Source of the DNA: Kitasatospora sp. MAP12-44
GTDB taxonomy: Bacteria; Actinomycetota; Actinomycetes; Streptomycetales; Streptomycetaceae
Reading direction: 5' to 3'
Assembly (NCBI RefSeq): GCF_029892095.1
Contig: NZ_JARZAE010000004.1
Location: 5,084,001 to 5,148,000 of the forward strand
DNA: 64,000 bases
Position numbers and translations under genes: made by a program. Shown piece after piece: positions 14,952 through 24,162 of the stretch (position 1 is its first letter; each line of letters starts with the position of its first letter). The notes beneath the pieces were generated by a model. It had not been told where the DNA came from, made no database searches, and saw only the letters and a list, made by a program, of their open reading frames with translations.

Positions 14952-16199
14952 CTACACCAGGGCGCCCAGCTCCGCGAGGGCCAGCTCGCGCAGCAGCCGG
15001 GCGGTGTCGGCCGCCACCGCCGGGTCCATCGCCGGCGTGCCGTACGCCAGTGCCGCCTCGAAGGCGCCCTTGAAGGTGGACAGGTGCAGCACCACGGCGT
15101 AGTTGGCCGCGGTGCGGTTGACCACGGTGCGAAAGGCCGTCACCCGCTCGGCGTGCGGGCCGAGCGCCGGGTCCAGCACGCCCAGGTTGGTGATGCAGAT
15201 GCCCGGGAACGCCTCCAGCGCGCCGAGTTCCAGCACCGAGCGGCGGATCTCGGCGTGCGTGCGCCGGGTCGGGCGCCAGGCGGCGTCGGCCTGCCCGAAT
15301 CCGGACCGGTAGCGCTGCGCCGCGGCCGGCAGCGGCAGCCCGTCGGCCCGGACCGGCTGCTTCAGCACGGTGATGAAGCAGCCGAGATCGGCCAGCGCCG
15401 GCTCCTCCTGGTAGCGGCCGCGCAGCGAGGCCGCTGTGAAGAAGTCCAGCTCGGTGCGGCCGGTGACGCTGCCGAAGGCCTCGGTCAGGGCGGCGGCGAA
15501 GAACTGGTTGACCGTGATCCCGCCCTCCTTGCAGGACCGCTTGATCGCCTGGCTCTCGGCGGGGGAGAACGACAGGGACTCGAAGCCCGTGCCGCGCTCC
15601 GGCCAGCGGCGCCGGGCGAAGAACGGCAGCGCGGCGCTGCTCGCCGGTTCCTGCGGCGGCCGGCCGCCGAGGGCCCGGGCGGTCAGCTCGTCGCCGTTGC
15701 GGGACACCCGGGCGTGCGCGTCGTCCGTCGGGCGGGCCGCCCCGAACAGCCGGTCCAGCAGCTCCCGGACGATCCAGGACGTCGAGTAGCCGTCCGAGAT
15801 CGCGTGGTTGCGCACGAACAGCAGGTGCGTGCGGCCGCTCGCCGGGTCCGCCGCCACCCGCAGCCGCCAGAGCGGTCCGCCGGTGGGCAGGACGTCGTTC
15901 AGCTCCGCGGTCAGCAGGTCCTCGGGGGAGAGGAACGACGGCAGCAGGCCGATCCGCAGCTGCCCGGGCTCGATGCCGTCCGGGCCCTCGGCGAACCAGA
16001 GCGAGTCCCGCTCCTCGACGATCCGCAGCCGCAGGATCGGCAGCCGCCGCGCCCAGCTGCGGACGCCCACGGTCAGCGCCCGCCGCTCGAAGAGCCCGTC
16101 CACGGTGACCAGCGTGGCGACCTGGGTGGTGCCCGCGAGCGCGGCGTGCAGCAGGGCGAACGAGGCCTCGACGTCGCTCAGTCGGCGGATGGCCTTCAT
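14952..16199 (-). CDS. Condensation/PapA-type acyltransferase
   Basis: A 415-residue stand-alone protein of the chloramphenicol acetyltransferase/condensation superfamily. The catalytic HxxxDG motif is intact as HAISDG (residues 132-137). Downstream elements ITVNQFFAAALTEAFG and ITNLGVLDP match the second half of the fold. Stand-alone members such as PapA5 transfer an acyl chain from a PKS acyl carrier protein to an alcohol or amine. Its start overlaps the stop of the FAH-fold gene by 4 bases (16196-16199), making it the last gene of a tightly coupled operon. It is the natural candidate to offload or acylate the product of the single-module PKS at 25326. Confidence 0.8.
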   Translation of the reverse strand: MKAIRRLSDVEASFALLHAALAGTTQVATLVTVDGLFERRALTVGVRSWARRLPILRLRIVEERDSLWFAEGPDGIEPGQLRIGLLPSFLSPEDLLTAELNDVLPTGGPLWRLRVAADPASGRTHLLFVRNHAISDGYSTSWIVRELLDRLFGAARPTDDAHARVSRNGDELTARALGGRPPQEPASSAALPFFARRRWPERGTGFESLSFSPAESQAIKRSCKEGGITVNQFFAAALTEAFGSVTGRTELDFFTAASLRGRYQEEPALADLGCFITVLKQPVRADGLPLPAAAQRYRSGFGQADAAWRPTRRTHAEIRRSVLELGALEAFPGICITNLGVLDPALGPHAERVTAFRTVVNRTAANYAVVLHLSTFKGAFEAALAYGTPAMDPAVAADTARLLRELALAELGALV

Positions 16200-17113
16200 G
16201 ACGCCTCCGTGGTCGGGCTGCCCGCCCAGTGCACGGCATCGGAGAGCCGCACGTCGTGGCTGCTCACGTCGATACCGATCCGGTCGCCGTGCTCGATCCG
16301 GAAGCCGTCGTGGAAGCTGCTGCGGTCGGCGCCGATGAAGACGTAGTGCACCCGGCCCGGCTCGCTGAGCACGGGGAAGGAGAAGAGGTTCTCCATCATG
16401 TCCGCCAACTCGTAGTGCAGCGCGTCCAGTCCGGTCCGGAAGTCGCCCTTCCAGGCGGTCTCGCCCGCGCGCTCGATGGCCACCGTGCCGGTCACCGAGC
16501 GCGGCGGCGGGCCGAGGAAGAGCCACGGCGCCACCGAGCACTCGCAGAGCTTGGCGTAGGAGAGGTGGCCGTTGTTGCGCTTGAAGCGGCCGATGTCGGT
16601 GAGGTCGTTCCCGAAGGTGTAGCCGAGGTAGCGCGGGGTGCCCTCCTGGTCGGTCAGGTAGACCAGGACGACCTCGGCCTCCTCGCAGATCGCGACCGCC
16701 GAGCCCGGGACGGTCAGCGCCTGGCCGGTCACCCGCAGGGAGTGGCCCAGGCCCTTGAAGAACCAGTTCGGCCGGGCCGGCTCGGCGTCGGCGGCGGCCG
16801 GGCTTGACGTCGGTGCGGTCACCTTGACGTTGTGGGTCTGCATAAAGCCGCTGAGCGTCGCGTCGGAGGGGGAGGCCGGCAGCAGCGGCGGGCGCATCCG
16901 CAGGCCGTCGCGGTCGGCCGCGGGTATCAGCACCGGGGGGCAGGCCGCTTCGACGGTTCGTCGGAACTCGTCCGGATCGCCGGACGCGGCCGTCAGCCAG
17001 ACCGCTGCTCCGGCGGCACCCACCCGGTGCACCCGGACCGGCTCACCGTCCACCGGACGCTCGAAGCCCAGGTAGCGCTCGTTGTCGAAGTCGCACTCGA
17101 AGAACATGCTCAT
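16196..17113 (-). CDS. Fumarylacetoacetate hydrolase-fold protein
   Basis: A 305-residue protein with an FAH-like C-terminal two-thirds: NWFFKGLGHSLRVTGQALTVP, then EVVLVYLTDQEGTPRYLGYTFGNDLTDIGRF with acidic residues in the usual metal-binding region, and CSVAPWLFLGPPP. The N-terminal 100 residues (FDNERYLGFERPVDGEPVRVHRVG...) are the variable cap. FAH enzymes hydrolyse or decarboxylate beta-diketo acids and related enols, usually with Mg2+ or Mn2+. An additional ATG lies at 17107; ATG 17113 is used, with AAAGG upstream. The stop overlaps the acyltransferase start. Substrate unknown; the cluster suggests a 1,3-dicarbonyl intermediate. Confidence 0.75.
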   Translation of the reverse strand: MSMFFECDFDNERYLGFERPVDGEPVRVHRVGAAGAAVWLTAASGDPDEFRRTVEAACPPVLIPAADRDGLRMRPPLLPASPSDATLSGFMQTHNVKVTAPTSSPAAADAEPARPNWFFKGLGHSLRVTGQALTVPGSAVAICEEAEVVLVYLTDQEGTPRYLGYTFGNDLTDIGRFKRNNGHLSYAKLCECSVAPWLFLGPPPRSVTGTVAIERAGETAWKGDFRTGLDALHYELADMMENLFSFPVLSEPGRVHYVFIGADRSSFHDGFRIEHGDRIGIDVSSHDVRLSDAVHWAGSPTTEAS

Positions 17114-17161
17114 GGGGAACTGCCTTTCGTGAGGTGTCGAGGTCCGGGGGGCGGCGGTGGC

Positions 17162-18916
17162 TCACTCCATGAGGATTTCCACCAGGGCCGGCTTGCCGTG
17201 CTCCTTGATGTACGCGACGGCCTCGCGGACGCTGGACGCCACGTCGCCGATCGCCTCGACCCGGGGCAGCGTGTGGATGTTGAAGGACTGCGCCAGAGCG
17301 ACGAAGTCGACCGGGTTGTCGTAGAAGCTGGTCGCGATGTGCGAGCGGTCGATGTCGCGGTCGCGGTTCTCGGCGATCCGGGCGGCGTGCTGGGTGGAGT
17401 TCAGGTAGAGCCGGTTGTTCATCACGATGACCAGCAGCGGCACGTCGTAGGCCGCCAGCGTCCACAGCGCGCTCGGGGTGTAGAGCAGGTCGCCGTCCGC
17501 CTGGAGGTTGATGCAGAGCTGCCCGTCGCCCTGGTGGGCGATCGCGGCACCGATCGAGGCGCCGAGACCGTAGCCGAGGCCGCCGCCGCCGTTCAGGCCC
17601 AGGTAGCTGCCCGGCCGGTCGATCGCCCAGAGCTTCTTCACCCAGCCGTCGATGGTCAGGCTGCCGGTGTTGGTCAGCACCCAGGGCTCGTCGCGCACCG
17701 CTCGGTGGATCTCGTCCACGGCGGCGGCCACGTTGATCACCGGCCGCTGGTGCGCCTGCTCGGCCTGCTCGGCCCAGCCGAGTCGGGCCTGGGTGTGCAC
17801 GGCGGCGATCCGCTTGGCCCGGGCGTCCCGTCGGGCGGTGAACTCCGCCGTGGCGAACGCGCCGTCCTCGTCCTCGGCCAGTGTCCGCAGGGCGGTCAGG
17901 GTCTTGACGCTGTCGGCGATCAACGAGTCCTGCACCGGGACGAGTTGCTGGTAGTCCGCGGCCCACTTGCTGACCAGCAGGTCGTTGCTGCCGATGCTGA
18001 CCACCTCGGCGCCGCCGACCGGCCGGCCCTGCGGGGTGAGCTCCAGGAACGAGCCCAACGCGCCCACCAGGTCCTGTACTTCGAGGGCGATCACCAGGTC
18101 CGCGTCGGCCAGCAGCTGCTCCTGCGCGCCGGACAGGTTCAACTCGTGGGTGTTGGGCAGGTTGAACCGGTTGCCGCGGTCGACCACGGCCAGGCCCAGG
18201 CGCTCCGCCAGGGCGACCAGCGGGGCCACGGTCTGCGGGTTGCGGCCGGCGAAGTCGACGATCAGCACCGGAAGTTCAGCGGCCAGCAGTCGCTCGCAGA
18301 GAGCGGTGAGCCGCTCGGCGTCAAGACCGGGCAGCTCGGCCGGCCGGGTGGTGGACTTGGGCAGCAGCTCGACGCCGTCCTTGAGCGGCTGCTCCTGGAT
18401 CTCGAAGTCCAGTGCCACGAAGACCGGAGCCTGCTGCTCGGTGTTCATCAACTTGAAGGCGCGGTACAGGGATTCGACGGTGGCCCACTGGCTGGTCGGC
18501 TGGTCGCACCACTTCACGTAGTCCTTCACCACGGACTCGATGTGCTGCGAGGTGTGGATCCAGTCGATCCACGGGCGCCGCTCGCCGGCGTCCAGCGGGC
18601 CGTTGCCGCCCAGCACCAGCAGCGGCACCCGGTCGCACCACGCGTTGAAGATGGCCATCGAGGCGTGCAGCAGGCCGACGTTGGCGTGCACGAAGACGGC
18701 CATGTGCCGGCCCGAGGCCTTGTGGTAGCCGTGGGCGACCGCGACCGCGATCTCCTCGTGGCAGGCCATGATGATCTCCGGGGCGATGTCCGCGTTCTCC
18801 GCGTGCACCAGTGAGTCGTGCACACCGCGGAAGGAAGCACCGGGGTTGAAGCTCACATAGTCGATGTCCTGCTGGTGCAGGAACTCGACGACCGTGTCGG
18901 AGAAGTATTTCGTCAT
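17162..18916 (-). CDS. Thiamine diphosphate-dependent enzyme (acetolactate synthase/benzoylformate decarboxylase type)
   Basis: A 584-residue ThDP enzyme with the three usual domains. The activating Glu is in ACHEEIAVAVAHGYHKASGR (E54/E55). The central FAD/DHAP-like domain includes PVLIVDFAGRNPQT. The C-terminal cofactor domain has GGGGLGYGLGASIGAAIA and LQADGDLLYTPSALWTLAAYD ... MNNRLY, the Mg-ThDP motif. It should decarboxylate a 2-oxo acid or join it to an aldehyde or ketone. It is not a normal branched-chain acetolactate synthase: no regulatory subunit and a biosynthetic-cluster location. Its ATG overlaps the TGA of the enolase-superfamily gene by 4 bases. The exact substrate cannot be read from the sequence. 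Confidence 0.82.
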   Translation of the reverse strand: MTKYFSDTVVEFLHQQDIDYVSFNPGASFRGVHDSLVHAENADIAPEIIMACHEEIAVAVAHGYHKASGRHMAVFVHANVGLLHASMAIFNAWCDRVPLLVLGGNGPLDAGERRPWIDWIHTSQHIESVVKDYVKWCDQPTSQWATVESLYRAFKLMNTEQQAPVFVALDFEIQEQPLKDGVELLPKSTTRPAELPGLDAERLTALCERLLAAELPVLIVDFAGRNPQTVAPLVALAERLGLAVVDRGNRFNLPNTHELNLSGAQEQLLADADLVIALEVQDLVGALGSFLELTPQGRPVGGAEVVSIGSNDLLVSKWAADYQQLVPVQDSLIADSVKTLTALRTLAEDEDGAFATAEFTARRDARAKRIAAVHTQARLGWAEQAEQAHQRPVINVAAAVDEIHRAVRDEPWVLTNTGSLTIDGWVKKLWAIDRPGSYLGLNGGGGLGYGLGASIGAAIAHQGDGQLCINLQADGDLLYTPSALWTLAAYDVPLLVIVMNNRLYLNSTQHAARIAENRDRDIDRSHIATSFYDNPVDFVALAQSFNIHTLPRVEAIGDVASSVREAVAYIKEHGKPALVEILME

Positions 18917-20088
18917 GCCTCTGCCTTCGATGACACGCCCAGCGGGCGCCAGTGGTCCTGACCTTCGGTGAACGCGGCCACGGCGTACGGTTCGGCGCTC
19001 GCGTCGAGCTCCATGCCGAACCCGGCACCCGTGGCCGGGGAGATGGTGTTGCCCAGGCGGTCGACACCCGGCGCCGGCGAGACGATCATCGTGGCGAAGA
19101 AGCGGTCGGACTGACCGGCCTCGACGGTGACGGCGTCGCCGTGGTGGAAGGCCAGCGCCCGGCCGGCCGCGATCAGCGGTCCGACCTCGGCCACCTGCAC
19201 GCCCACCTGGTAGGCGACGCCGTGCTCGCGGGCGAACTCGATGAGCTCGTTCGAGCGCAGCAGGCCACCGCACTTGGCGACCCGGACGTTGAACGCGTCG
19301 CAGGCACCGGCCGCCACCGCCGTGCGGGCGTCGGCCAGGCTGCTGAGCGACTCGTCCAGCATGATCGCCATGCCGGTGCGGCGCCGGATCTCGGCCAGCT
19401 CGCGGTACGCGCCCTTGCGTACCGGCTCCTCGACCAGGTCGACGCCGTGTCCGCGCAGCGCGCCGATGTGGCGCACGGCCTGCTCGACGTCCCAGCTCAT
19501 GTTGGCGTCGACCATCACCGGCACGTCCGGGCCGAGCTTGTCCCGCACGGCCCGCACGGTGCGGACGTCGCGCTCGATGGACTCGGACGCCTTGATCTTG
19601 ACGAAGTGGAACGGACCGCGGGTGGCCAGGAACTCCTCCACCGGCAGGCCCAGATCCAGCACCTGGGAGACCGGCAGCGCGGCACCGGTCGGCGTGTCCG
19701 GCCCGAGCACCCGGGCGATGGGCAGCTGGAGCCGGCGGGCCAGCAGGTCGAGGACCGCCGTCTCCAGCAGGCAGACCAGGTTGTTGCCGCCACCGAGGCC
19801 GAAGGTCCGCTCGAAGCCGTCCGCCCGCAGCGCCGCGAGCAGCTCGCGGCTGTCGGTGTGCCGCAGCCGCTCGAAGAGCCCGTCCAGGGACAGCGCGCCG
19901 AGCGCCGCCGTCACGCTCGCGCTGGTCTCGCCGGTCACGTAGGAGCGCGGTGCGCACTCGCCCAGGCCGCTCGCCCCGTCGACCGTCAGCCGCAGCACCA
20001 GGCTGTCCGAGCGGCTGCGGCGGGCCGCCGGGTGGTCGAAGCCGACCCGCATCGGCAGCGTCGCGTGGTGCAGCAGTGCCTCAGCCAT
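18913..20088 (-). CDS. Enolase-superfamily enzyme (muconate lactonizing/o-succinylbenzoate synthase type)
   Basis: A 391-residue enzyme with the capping domain (1-130) and the TIM barrel. All catalytic elements of the muconate-lactonizing subgroup are visible: KIK (K164, K166), metal ligands D194 (DANMSW), E220 (LVEEP) and D245 (LDES), and the opposite base K272 (RVAKCGG). It should abstract a proton alpha to a carboxylate and then dehydrate, cycloisomerise or epimerise. It overlaps the hydrolase upstream by 8 bases and the ThDP enzyme downstream by 4. The trio ThDP enzyme, alpha/beta hydrolase and enolase-superfamily enzyme resembles MenD, MenH and MenC of the menaquinone pathway in type, but the details differ and this parallel is speculative. 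Confidence 0.85.
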   Translation of the reverse strand: MAEALLHHATLPMRVGFDHPAARRSRSDSLVLRLTVDGASGLGECAPRSYVTGETSASVTAALGALSLDGLFERLRHTDSRELLAALRADGFERTFGLGGGNNLVCLLETAVLDLLARRLQLPIARVLGPDTPTGAALPVSQVLDLGLPVEEFLATRGPFHFVKIKASESIERDVRTVRAVRDKLGPDVPVMVDANMSWDVEQAVRHIGALRGHGVDLVEEPVRKGAYRELAEIRRRTGMAIMLDESLSSLADARTAVAAGACDAFNVRVAKCGGLLRSNELIEFAREHGVAYQVGVQVAEVGPLIAAGRALAFHHGDAVTVEAGQSDRFFATMIVSPAPGVDRLGNTISPATGAGFGMELDASAEPYAVAAFTEGQDHWRPLGVSSKAEA

Positions 20089-20959
20089 GGTGTTGCAGGG
20101 CCGGTATCATCGTGAACGCCGAGGCCCAGTTGACCAGTTCGGCCCGTACGTCGGTGTAGAAGAGGTAGTGCTTGTCGGTCGGGAACTGCAGCAGGCTGCC
20201 GCGACCGTCGACCAGCTCGTTGAACGCGTGGCGGGCGGAGGCGAGGTCGATCACCGGGTCGACCAGGCCGGAGACGTACGCGGTCGGCACCCCGGGCAGC
20301 ACGCGTGAGCTGTTCAGGTAGCGGTCCTCCAGCTCCAGCAGGGTCCGCCGGGAGCGCAGCGTCAGATACCGGGTGGCCAGGTCGTCCTGGTCGATGTACT
20401 CGCGGTACTTGGGGTGGTCGGTGAAGTCGGCGGACTGCAGCCCGGCGTCCCACAGGTCGGTCCGCTGCTCGGCGGCCAGGGTGCGCCGCTGGTCGGCGGA
20501 GAGCGTCGAGTGCAGCCGGCCCAGCCAGGTGGAGCAGAAGACGGCCGAGTCGTAGCGGACGTCGAGTCTCTCGTCGTGCAGCAGGGCCGCCAGGAACGAG
20601 CCGCCCAGGCAGTGGCCGAAGAGGTTGAGCGGGATGTCGTCGCCGATCATCTCGCGCACGGTCCGCAGCGCCGCCAGGTAGTCGCCGAGCACGCTGTCGG
20701 CGTCCGCCAGCTCGCTGCGCTCGCCGCCGCTGATGCCGCAGCCGCGCCGGTCCAGGGTGAAGAAGGCGATGTCGTTGGCCGCGAACTGCGGTCCGACCTC
20801 CCACAGCCACCCCGCGTGGCTCTGCAGCCCGTGGAAGTAGAAGACCGCGCCCTTGACGTTCTTGGGGCGCCACAGGTGCAGCGCCAACTCCGTGCCGCCG
20901 ACCGGCACTCCGTGGATCTCGCGGCGGATGTCCTGCGGCGCCTTCTTGAGCTCGATCAT
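20081..20959 (-). CDS. Alpha/beta hydrolase with Cys nucleophile
   Basis: A 292-residue alpha/beta-hydrolase of the monoacylglycerol-lipase/Hydrolase_4 type. The oxyanion strand reads FYFHGLQSHAG, and TLDRRGCGISGG matches the family. The nucleophile elbow is GHCLGG, putting Cys117 where Ser normally sits. The acid and His are plausible at GLVDPVIDL and DKHYLF. Cys at this site changes reactivity toward thioester or acyl transfer and is seen in dienelactone hydrolase and a few unusual thioesterases. Start ATG 20959 overlaps the GH3-family stop (20956-20959). It could act as release or tailoring enzyme for the cluster; inferred. Confidence 0.8.
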   Translation of the reverse strand: MIELKKAPQDIRREIHGVPVGGTELALHLWRPKNVKGAVFYFHGLQSHAGWLWEVGPQFAANDIAFFTLDRRGCGISGGERSELADADSVLGDYLAALRTVREMIGDDIPLNLFGHCLGGSFLAALLHDERLDVRYDSAVFCSTWLGRLHSTLSADQRRTLAAEQRTDLWDAGLQSADFTDHPKYREYIDQDDLATRYLTLRSRRTLLELEDRYLNSSRVLPGVPTAYVSGLVDPVIDLASARHAFNELVDGRGSLLQFPTDKHYLFYTDVRAELVNWASAFTMIPALQHHG

Positions 20960-22641
20960 GCCCGTTCTCCCAGTTCTTGGCCGGTGATCTCGGAAAGGAA
21001 GTCGATGTCGCGTTGGAACGGCTTGTACTTGTACTGCGTGGCGTTGCTGCCCAGCCGCTTGCTCTCGAAGTAGGCGTTGATCGCGTTCGGCGGCACCGAG
21101 ACGACCTTGATCGGGTTCAGGCGGCCGCTGTCCCGCTTGGACGCGTACTCGATGTTGATCTCCTTGAGCTCCCGGTCGATGCCGGCCGAGATCGCGCTGT
21201 CCGAGGCGCCGAGGCCGTTGGTCGTCTCGACCAGGGCGACGTAGTTCGGCGGCTCGGCCCAGTGCGGGCCGCACATGTAGAGCCCCATATCGACGTTGAG
21301 CCGCTCAAGACCCTGGGTGATCGCCTGGGTCACCTGGGCCTCGGTGATCTTCTCGCCGGTGAAGGAGTGGAACACGCCGTCGCGGCGCAGGAAGTGGATC
21401 CACGGCACGTCGCCCACCACGCGGTCGACGTGGTAGATGTCGCCGGTCCAGAGCCGGAACAGGCCGTTGCCCTGCGACATGATCAGGTGGTAGTCCTCGC
21501 CGGCCCGCAGCTCGTCGAAGAGCAGCGTCTCCACCGACTCGCCGCGCTCCAGGAGTTCGCCGAGCGGCACCGCCGCCGGGACGAACTCGAAGTACGCCTG
21601 GCCGACCGCCAGCGGCTGGCTGTGCAGCGTCCCGTCCACCGGGATGGTGGTGACGCCCTCGGTGCCGCAGCTCATGAAGGGCAGCTTGTCGACGCCCGGG
21701 AAGGCGGCGTCCAGCTTGCTCTGGTAGAGCCCGGCCGAGGAGGACATCCAGCAGCTGTAGAGCGTCAGCGAGGGCCAGACGTCCTTCAGGCTGAAGTCGG
21801 GGTTGCGCAGCACCGCCTCCAGCCGGGCGGCCGCCTGCGGGTCGGGGTCGCCGAAGGGCTCGCCCTGCAGCGTTCCGTCGAACAGGTCCCGCACCAACTG
21901 CTCGCCGTGCAGGGCGATGTGGTCGCGCAGCGAGATCAGCGTGCTGGGGTTGATCGAGGAGATGTAGTGCAGCTCCTGGCCGAGCAGGTGGCGGATCCGG
22001 TGGTACATCCGGCCGTCGTGGGTGCTCGGCGTCTCCGGCCCGAACCAGGGGGCCTGGTACCACGGCGGGTTCCAGTCCAGCGTGTTGATCTGCGGGTGGC
22101 GGTTGCTGATCGCCTGGTGGGCGACGCCGTGCACGAAGTCGTAGACGTCCTCGCGGACGGTCTGGGTGTCCAGCGTGGAGAACGGGCCGGCGAGCATCTC
22201 CGGGTGGCTCTCCAAGTACGTGCCCCACATCGCCTTCATGGCGGGGATGCGGTAGGTCAGCAGCCAGTGCAGCGTGTACGGGACGCGCTTGGGGGTGCCC
22301 GTGGTGCCGCTGGTCTTCAGCCAGCGCAGCACCGGGCTGCAGGTCAGCACGCCGCCCTTGGTGCGGGTCTCGCGCTCGATGGCCGGGGCGAAGTCGTCGT
22401 AGCGCATGATCGGCAGGATCTTGCGGAAGGCGCTGCGGTCGTCGGCGACGACGTCGTAGTTCAGCTCCTTCCAGAGCAGTGCGTTGCTGCTGATGCCGAT
22501 GATGTCGTCCAGCACCCGGTCCTGTGCGGCCTGCGGGTTGGCGAGATCGGTCAGCAGGTCGGCGCGGGCCTGCACGCACTCCGCTATGAAGGGGTCCCGT
22601 CGGCTGCGCCAGTGCGCCAGCCAGTTCGTCGTCTGTTCCAT
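20956..22641 (-). CDS. GH3-family acyl-adenylating ligase
   Basis: A 561-residue protein of the GH3 group of ANL adenylating enzymes, best known from plant jasmonate and auxin conjugation but scattered in bacteria. The phosphate-binding motif LKTSGTTGTPKR is at residues 108-119. A second motif, CGTEG, and the GDIYHVDRVVGDVP region before the hinge follow, and the C-terminal small domain begins around FTGEKITEAQV. ATG 22641 is chosen for GGAGAGGA just upstream. It probably adenylates a carboxylate and couples it to an amine or thiol. It is the first of six genes (GH3, hydrolase, enolase, ThDP, FAH, acyltransferase), almost all with overlapping ends, so their products should act together. Confidence 0.8.
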   Translation of the reverse strand: MEQTTNWLAHWRSRRDPFIAECVQARADLLTDLANPQAAQDRVLDDIIGISSNALLWKELNYDVVADDRSAFRKILPIMRYDDFAPAIERETRTKGGVLTCSPVLRWLKTSGTTGTPKRVPYTLHWLLTYRIPAMKAMWGTYLESHPEMLAGPFSTLDTQTVREDVYDFVHGVAHQAISNRHPQINTLDWNPPWYQAPWFGPETPSTHDGRMYHRIRHLLGQELHYISSINPSTLISLRDHIALHGEQLVRDLFDGTLQGEPFGDPDPQAAARLEAVLRNPDFSLKDVWPSLTLYSCWMSSSAGLYQSKLDAAFPGVDKLPFMSCGTEGVTTIPVDGTLHSQPLAVGQAYFEFVPAAVPLGELLERGESVETLLFDELRAGEDYHLIMSQGNGLFRLWTGDIYHVDRVVGDVPWIHFLRRDGVFHSFTGEKITEAQVTQAITQGLERLNVDMGLYMCGPHWAEPPNYVALVETTNGLGASDSAISAGIDRELKEINIEYASKRDSGRLNPIKVVSVPPNAINAYFESKRLGSNATQYKYKPFQRDIDFLSEITGQELGERA

Positions 22642-22729
22642 GATCCATTCCTCTCCGAAGTCAATCAGCGGGGTTCTCAGGGGCGTTGCGGTGCTGCTCA
22701 ATTGCGGTGCTGCTCCGTTTTGGTGCTGC

Positions 22730-23713
22730 TCAGCGGTCGATCGCCGCCATCATGCGTTCGTTGTAGCGGGGGCCGGCGACCATGCCCGAGCGGACGATCT
22801 GCTCGATCTCGGCGAGCAGTTCGGCGCTCAGCCGCACGGCGGCGGCGCCGACGTTCTCGTCCAGGTACTTGCGCCGCTTCGTCCCCGGGATCGGGACGAT
22901 GTCGTCGCCCTGGTGCAGCACCCAGGCGACGGCGAGCTGGGCCGGCGTCAGGTCGTGCCGGGCGGCCAGCTCCTTGATCCGCCGGGCGATCGCCATGTTG
23001 AGGTCGTAGTTCTCGCCCTGCAGACGCGGGTCGTGGCTGCGGAAGTCGTCGGCCGGGTAGTTCTCGGCGCGGTCCACCGTCCCGGTCAGGAAGCCGCGGC
23101 CCAGCGGGCAGAAGCCGACCAGTCCGATGCCCAGCGAGCGCAGCGCCGGGAGCACGTCGTCCTCCAGGTTGCGCTCCCAGAGCGAGTACTCGGCCTGCAC
23201 CACGGAGAGCGGGTGCACGGCGTGCGCCCGGCGGATGGTGGCCTCGCCCGCCTCGCACAGGCCCAGGTAGCGGACCTTGCCCTCGGCGACCAGGCCCGCC
23301 ATCGCGCCGACGACCTCCTCGATCGGCACCGAGGGGTCCACCCGGTGCTGGTAGAGCACGTCGACGTAGTCGGTCTGCAGGCGGCGCAGCGACGCCTCGA
23401 CGAGCCCCACGATGTGCTCGGGCCGGCTGTCGACGCCGTCGAAGCTGCCGCCGGTCGGGAAGCCGAACTTGGTGGCGATCACCGCCTGCTCGCGCCGGCC
23501 CTTGAGCGCCTTGCCGATCAACTCCTCGTTCAGGAAGGGGCCGTAGGCCTCGGCGGTGTCGAGCATGGTGATCCCGAGCTCCAGGGCGCGGTGGATCGTG
23601 GCGATCGACTCGGCGTCGTCCGTCTCGCCGTACCACTGGCTCATGCCCATGCAGCCGAGGCCGACCCGGGAGACTGCCAGTCCCTGGCTGCCCAGCTTGT
23701 TCTGCTCCAGCAC
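22730..23713 (-). CDS. Aldo/keto reductase
   Basis: A 327-residue NADPH-dependent reductase. Catalytic residues of the family are visible: Asp and Tyr in MLDTAEAYG, Lys in ATKFGF and His in YQHRVDP. The C-terminal LAVAWVLHQGDDIVPIPGTKRRKYLDEN is the cofactor-binding signature of the AKR11/13-like group. It should reduce a ketone or aldehyde to an alcohol. It lies 88 bases upstream of the GH3-family gene on the same strand and is probably the first gene of the operon. A duplicated GGTTGGTTGATC element sits just upstream of its start. Confidence 0.88.
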   Translation of the reverse strand: MLEQNKLGSQGLAVSRVGLGCMGMSQWYGETDDAESIATIHRALELGITMLDTAEAYGPFLNEELIGKALKGRREQAVIATKFGFPTGGSFDGVDSRPEHIVGLVEASLRRLQTDYVDVLYQHRVDPSVPIEEVVGAMAGLVAEGKVRYLGLCEAGEATIRRAHAVHPLSVVQAEYSLWERNLEDDVLPALRSLGIGLVGFCPLGRGFLTGTVDRAENYPADDFRSHDPRLQGENYDLNMAIARRIKELAARHDLTPAQLAVAWVLHQGDDIVPIPGTKRRKYLDENVGAAAVRLSAELLAEIEQIVRSGMVAGPRYNERMMAAIDR

Positions 23714-23741
23714 GGTGTTTCTCCGATGTCTTCGGTAGCGG

Positions 23742-23768
23742 GTTGGTTGATCAGCGGTTGGTTGATCC
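23742..23768. repeat. 12-bp direct repeat, possible regulator site
   Basis: GGTTGGTTGATC at 23742-23753 and 23757-23768, a 15-base period, about 30 bases upstream of the aldo/keto reductase start. The position suits an activator or repressor site for the minus-strand operon. Confidence 0.4.
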
Positions 23769-24131
23769 GGCCTGTGGGGTGGCCGAGGTGGCCCTCGCGT
23801 GGGGGTGCTGCGGTGGGGCGCAGTGGGGGGTGCCGTGGGGGCAGGGCCGCAACTCGGCGCTCACCAAGGCCGGATGGATTCAGCTGCCGACGGCATCAGA
23901 CGTGCCGGCGGGTGCGCCGCGAGCCGAGTGGGTGGGTGCGGGGGACTTCGCGAGGGGGTGTGGGCGATTCGGCGCCGCCCTGTGCGCTCTTTATGCGCGG
24001 GTGAAGGCTGCCGAGCTGTCGCTTGCTGCTTGCCCGACCTGCGGGCGCAGCTTTGCCACGAGAGAAGCGTGACACGTCGTCAATTGACCTGTCAACACCG
24101 GGCTTCGGGATATTTCCGGGAAAACCAAGAA

Positions 24132-24162
24132 GACCGCGGCCGCAGAGTTCGCGGCCGCGGTC
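24132..24162 (-). terminator. Terminator for the minus-strand HTH gene pair
   Basis: Perfect 12-bp stem (24132-24143 with 24151-24162) and a 7-base loop. Read on the minus strand it is followed by TCTTCTTGGTTTTCCC, a T-rich tract, 78 bases past the stop of the small HTH gene. Confidence 0.7.

Noticed and set aside
23743-24072. Plus-strand frame ending in CPTCGRSF, a possible zinc-ribbon protein
   Set aside because: Composition is uneven, no ribosome binding site is clear, and the CxxC occurs alone at the end; not enough to call a gene.
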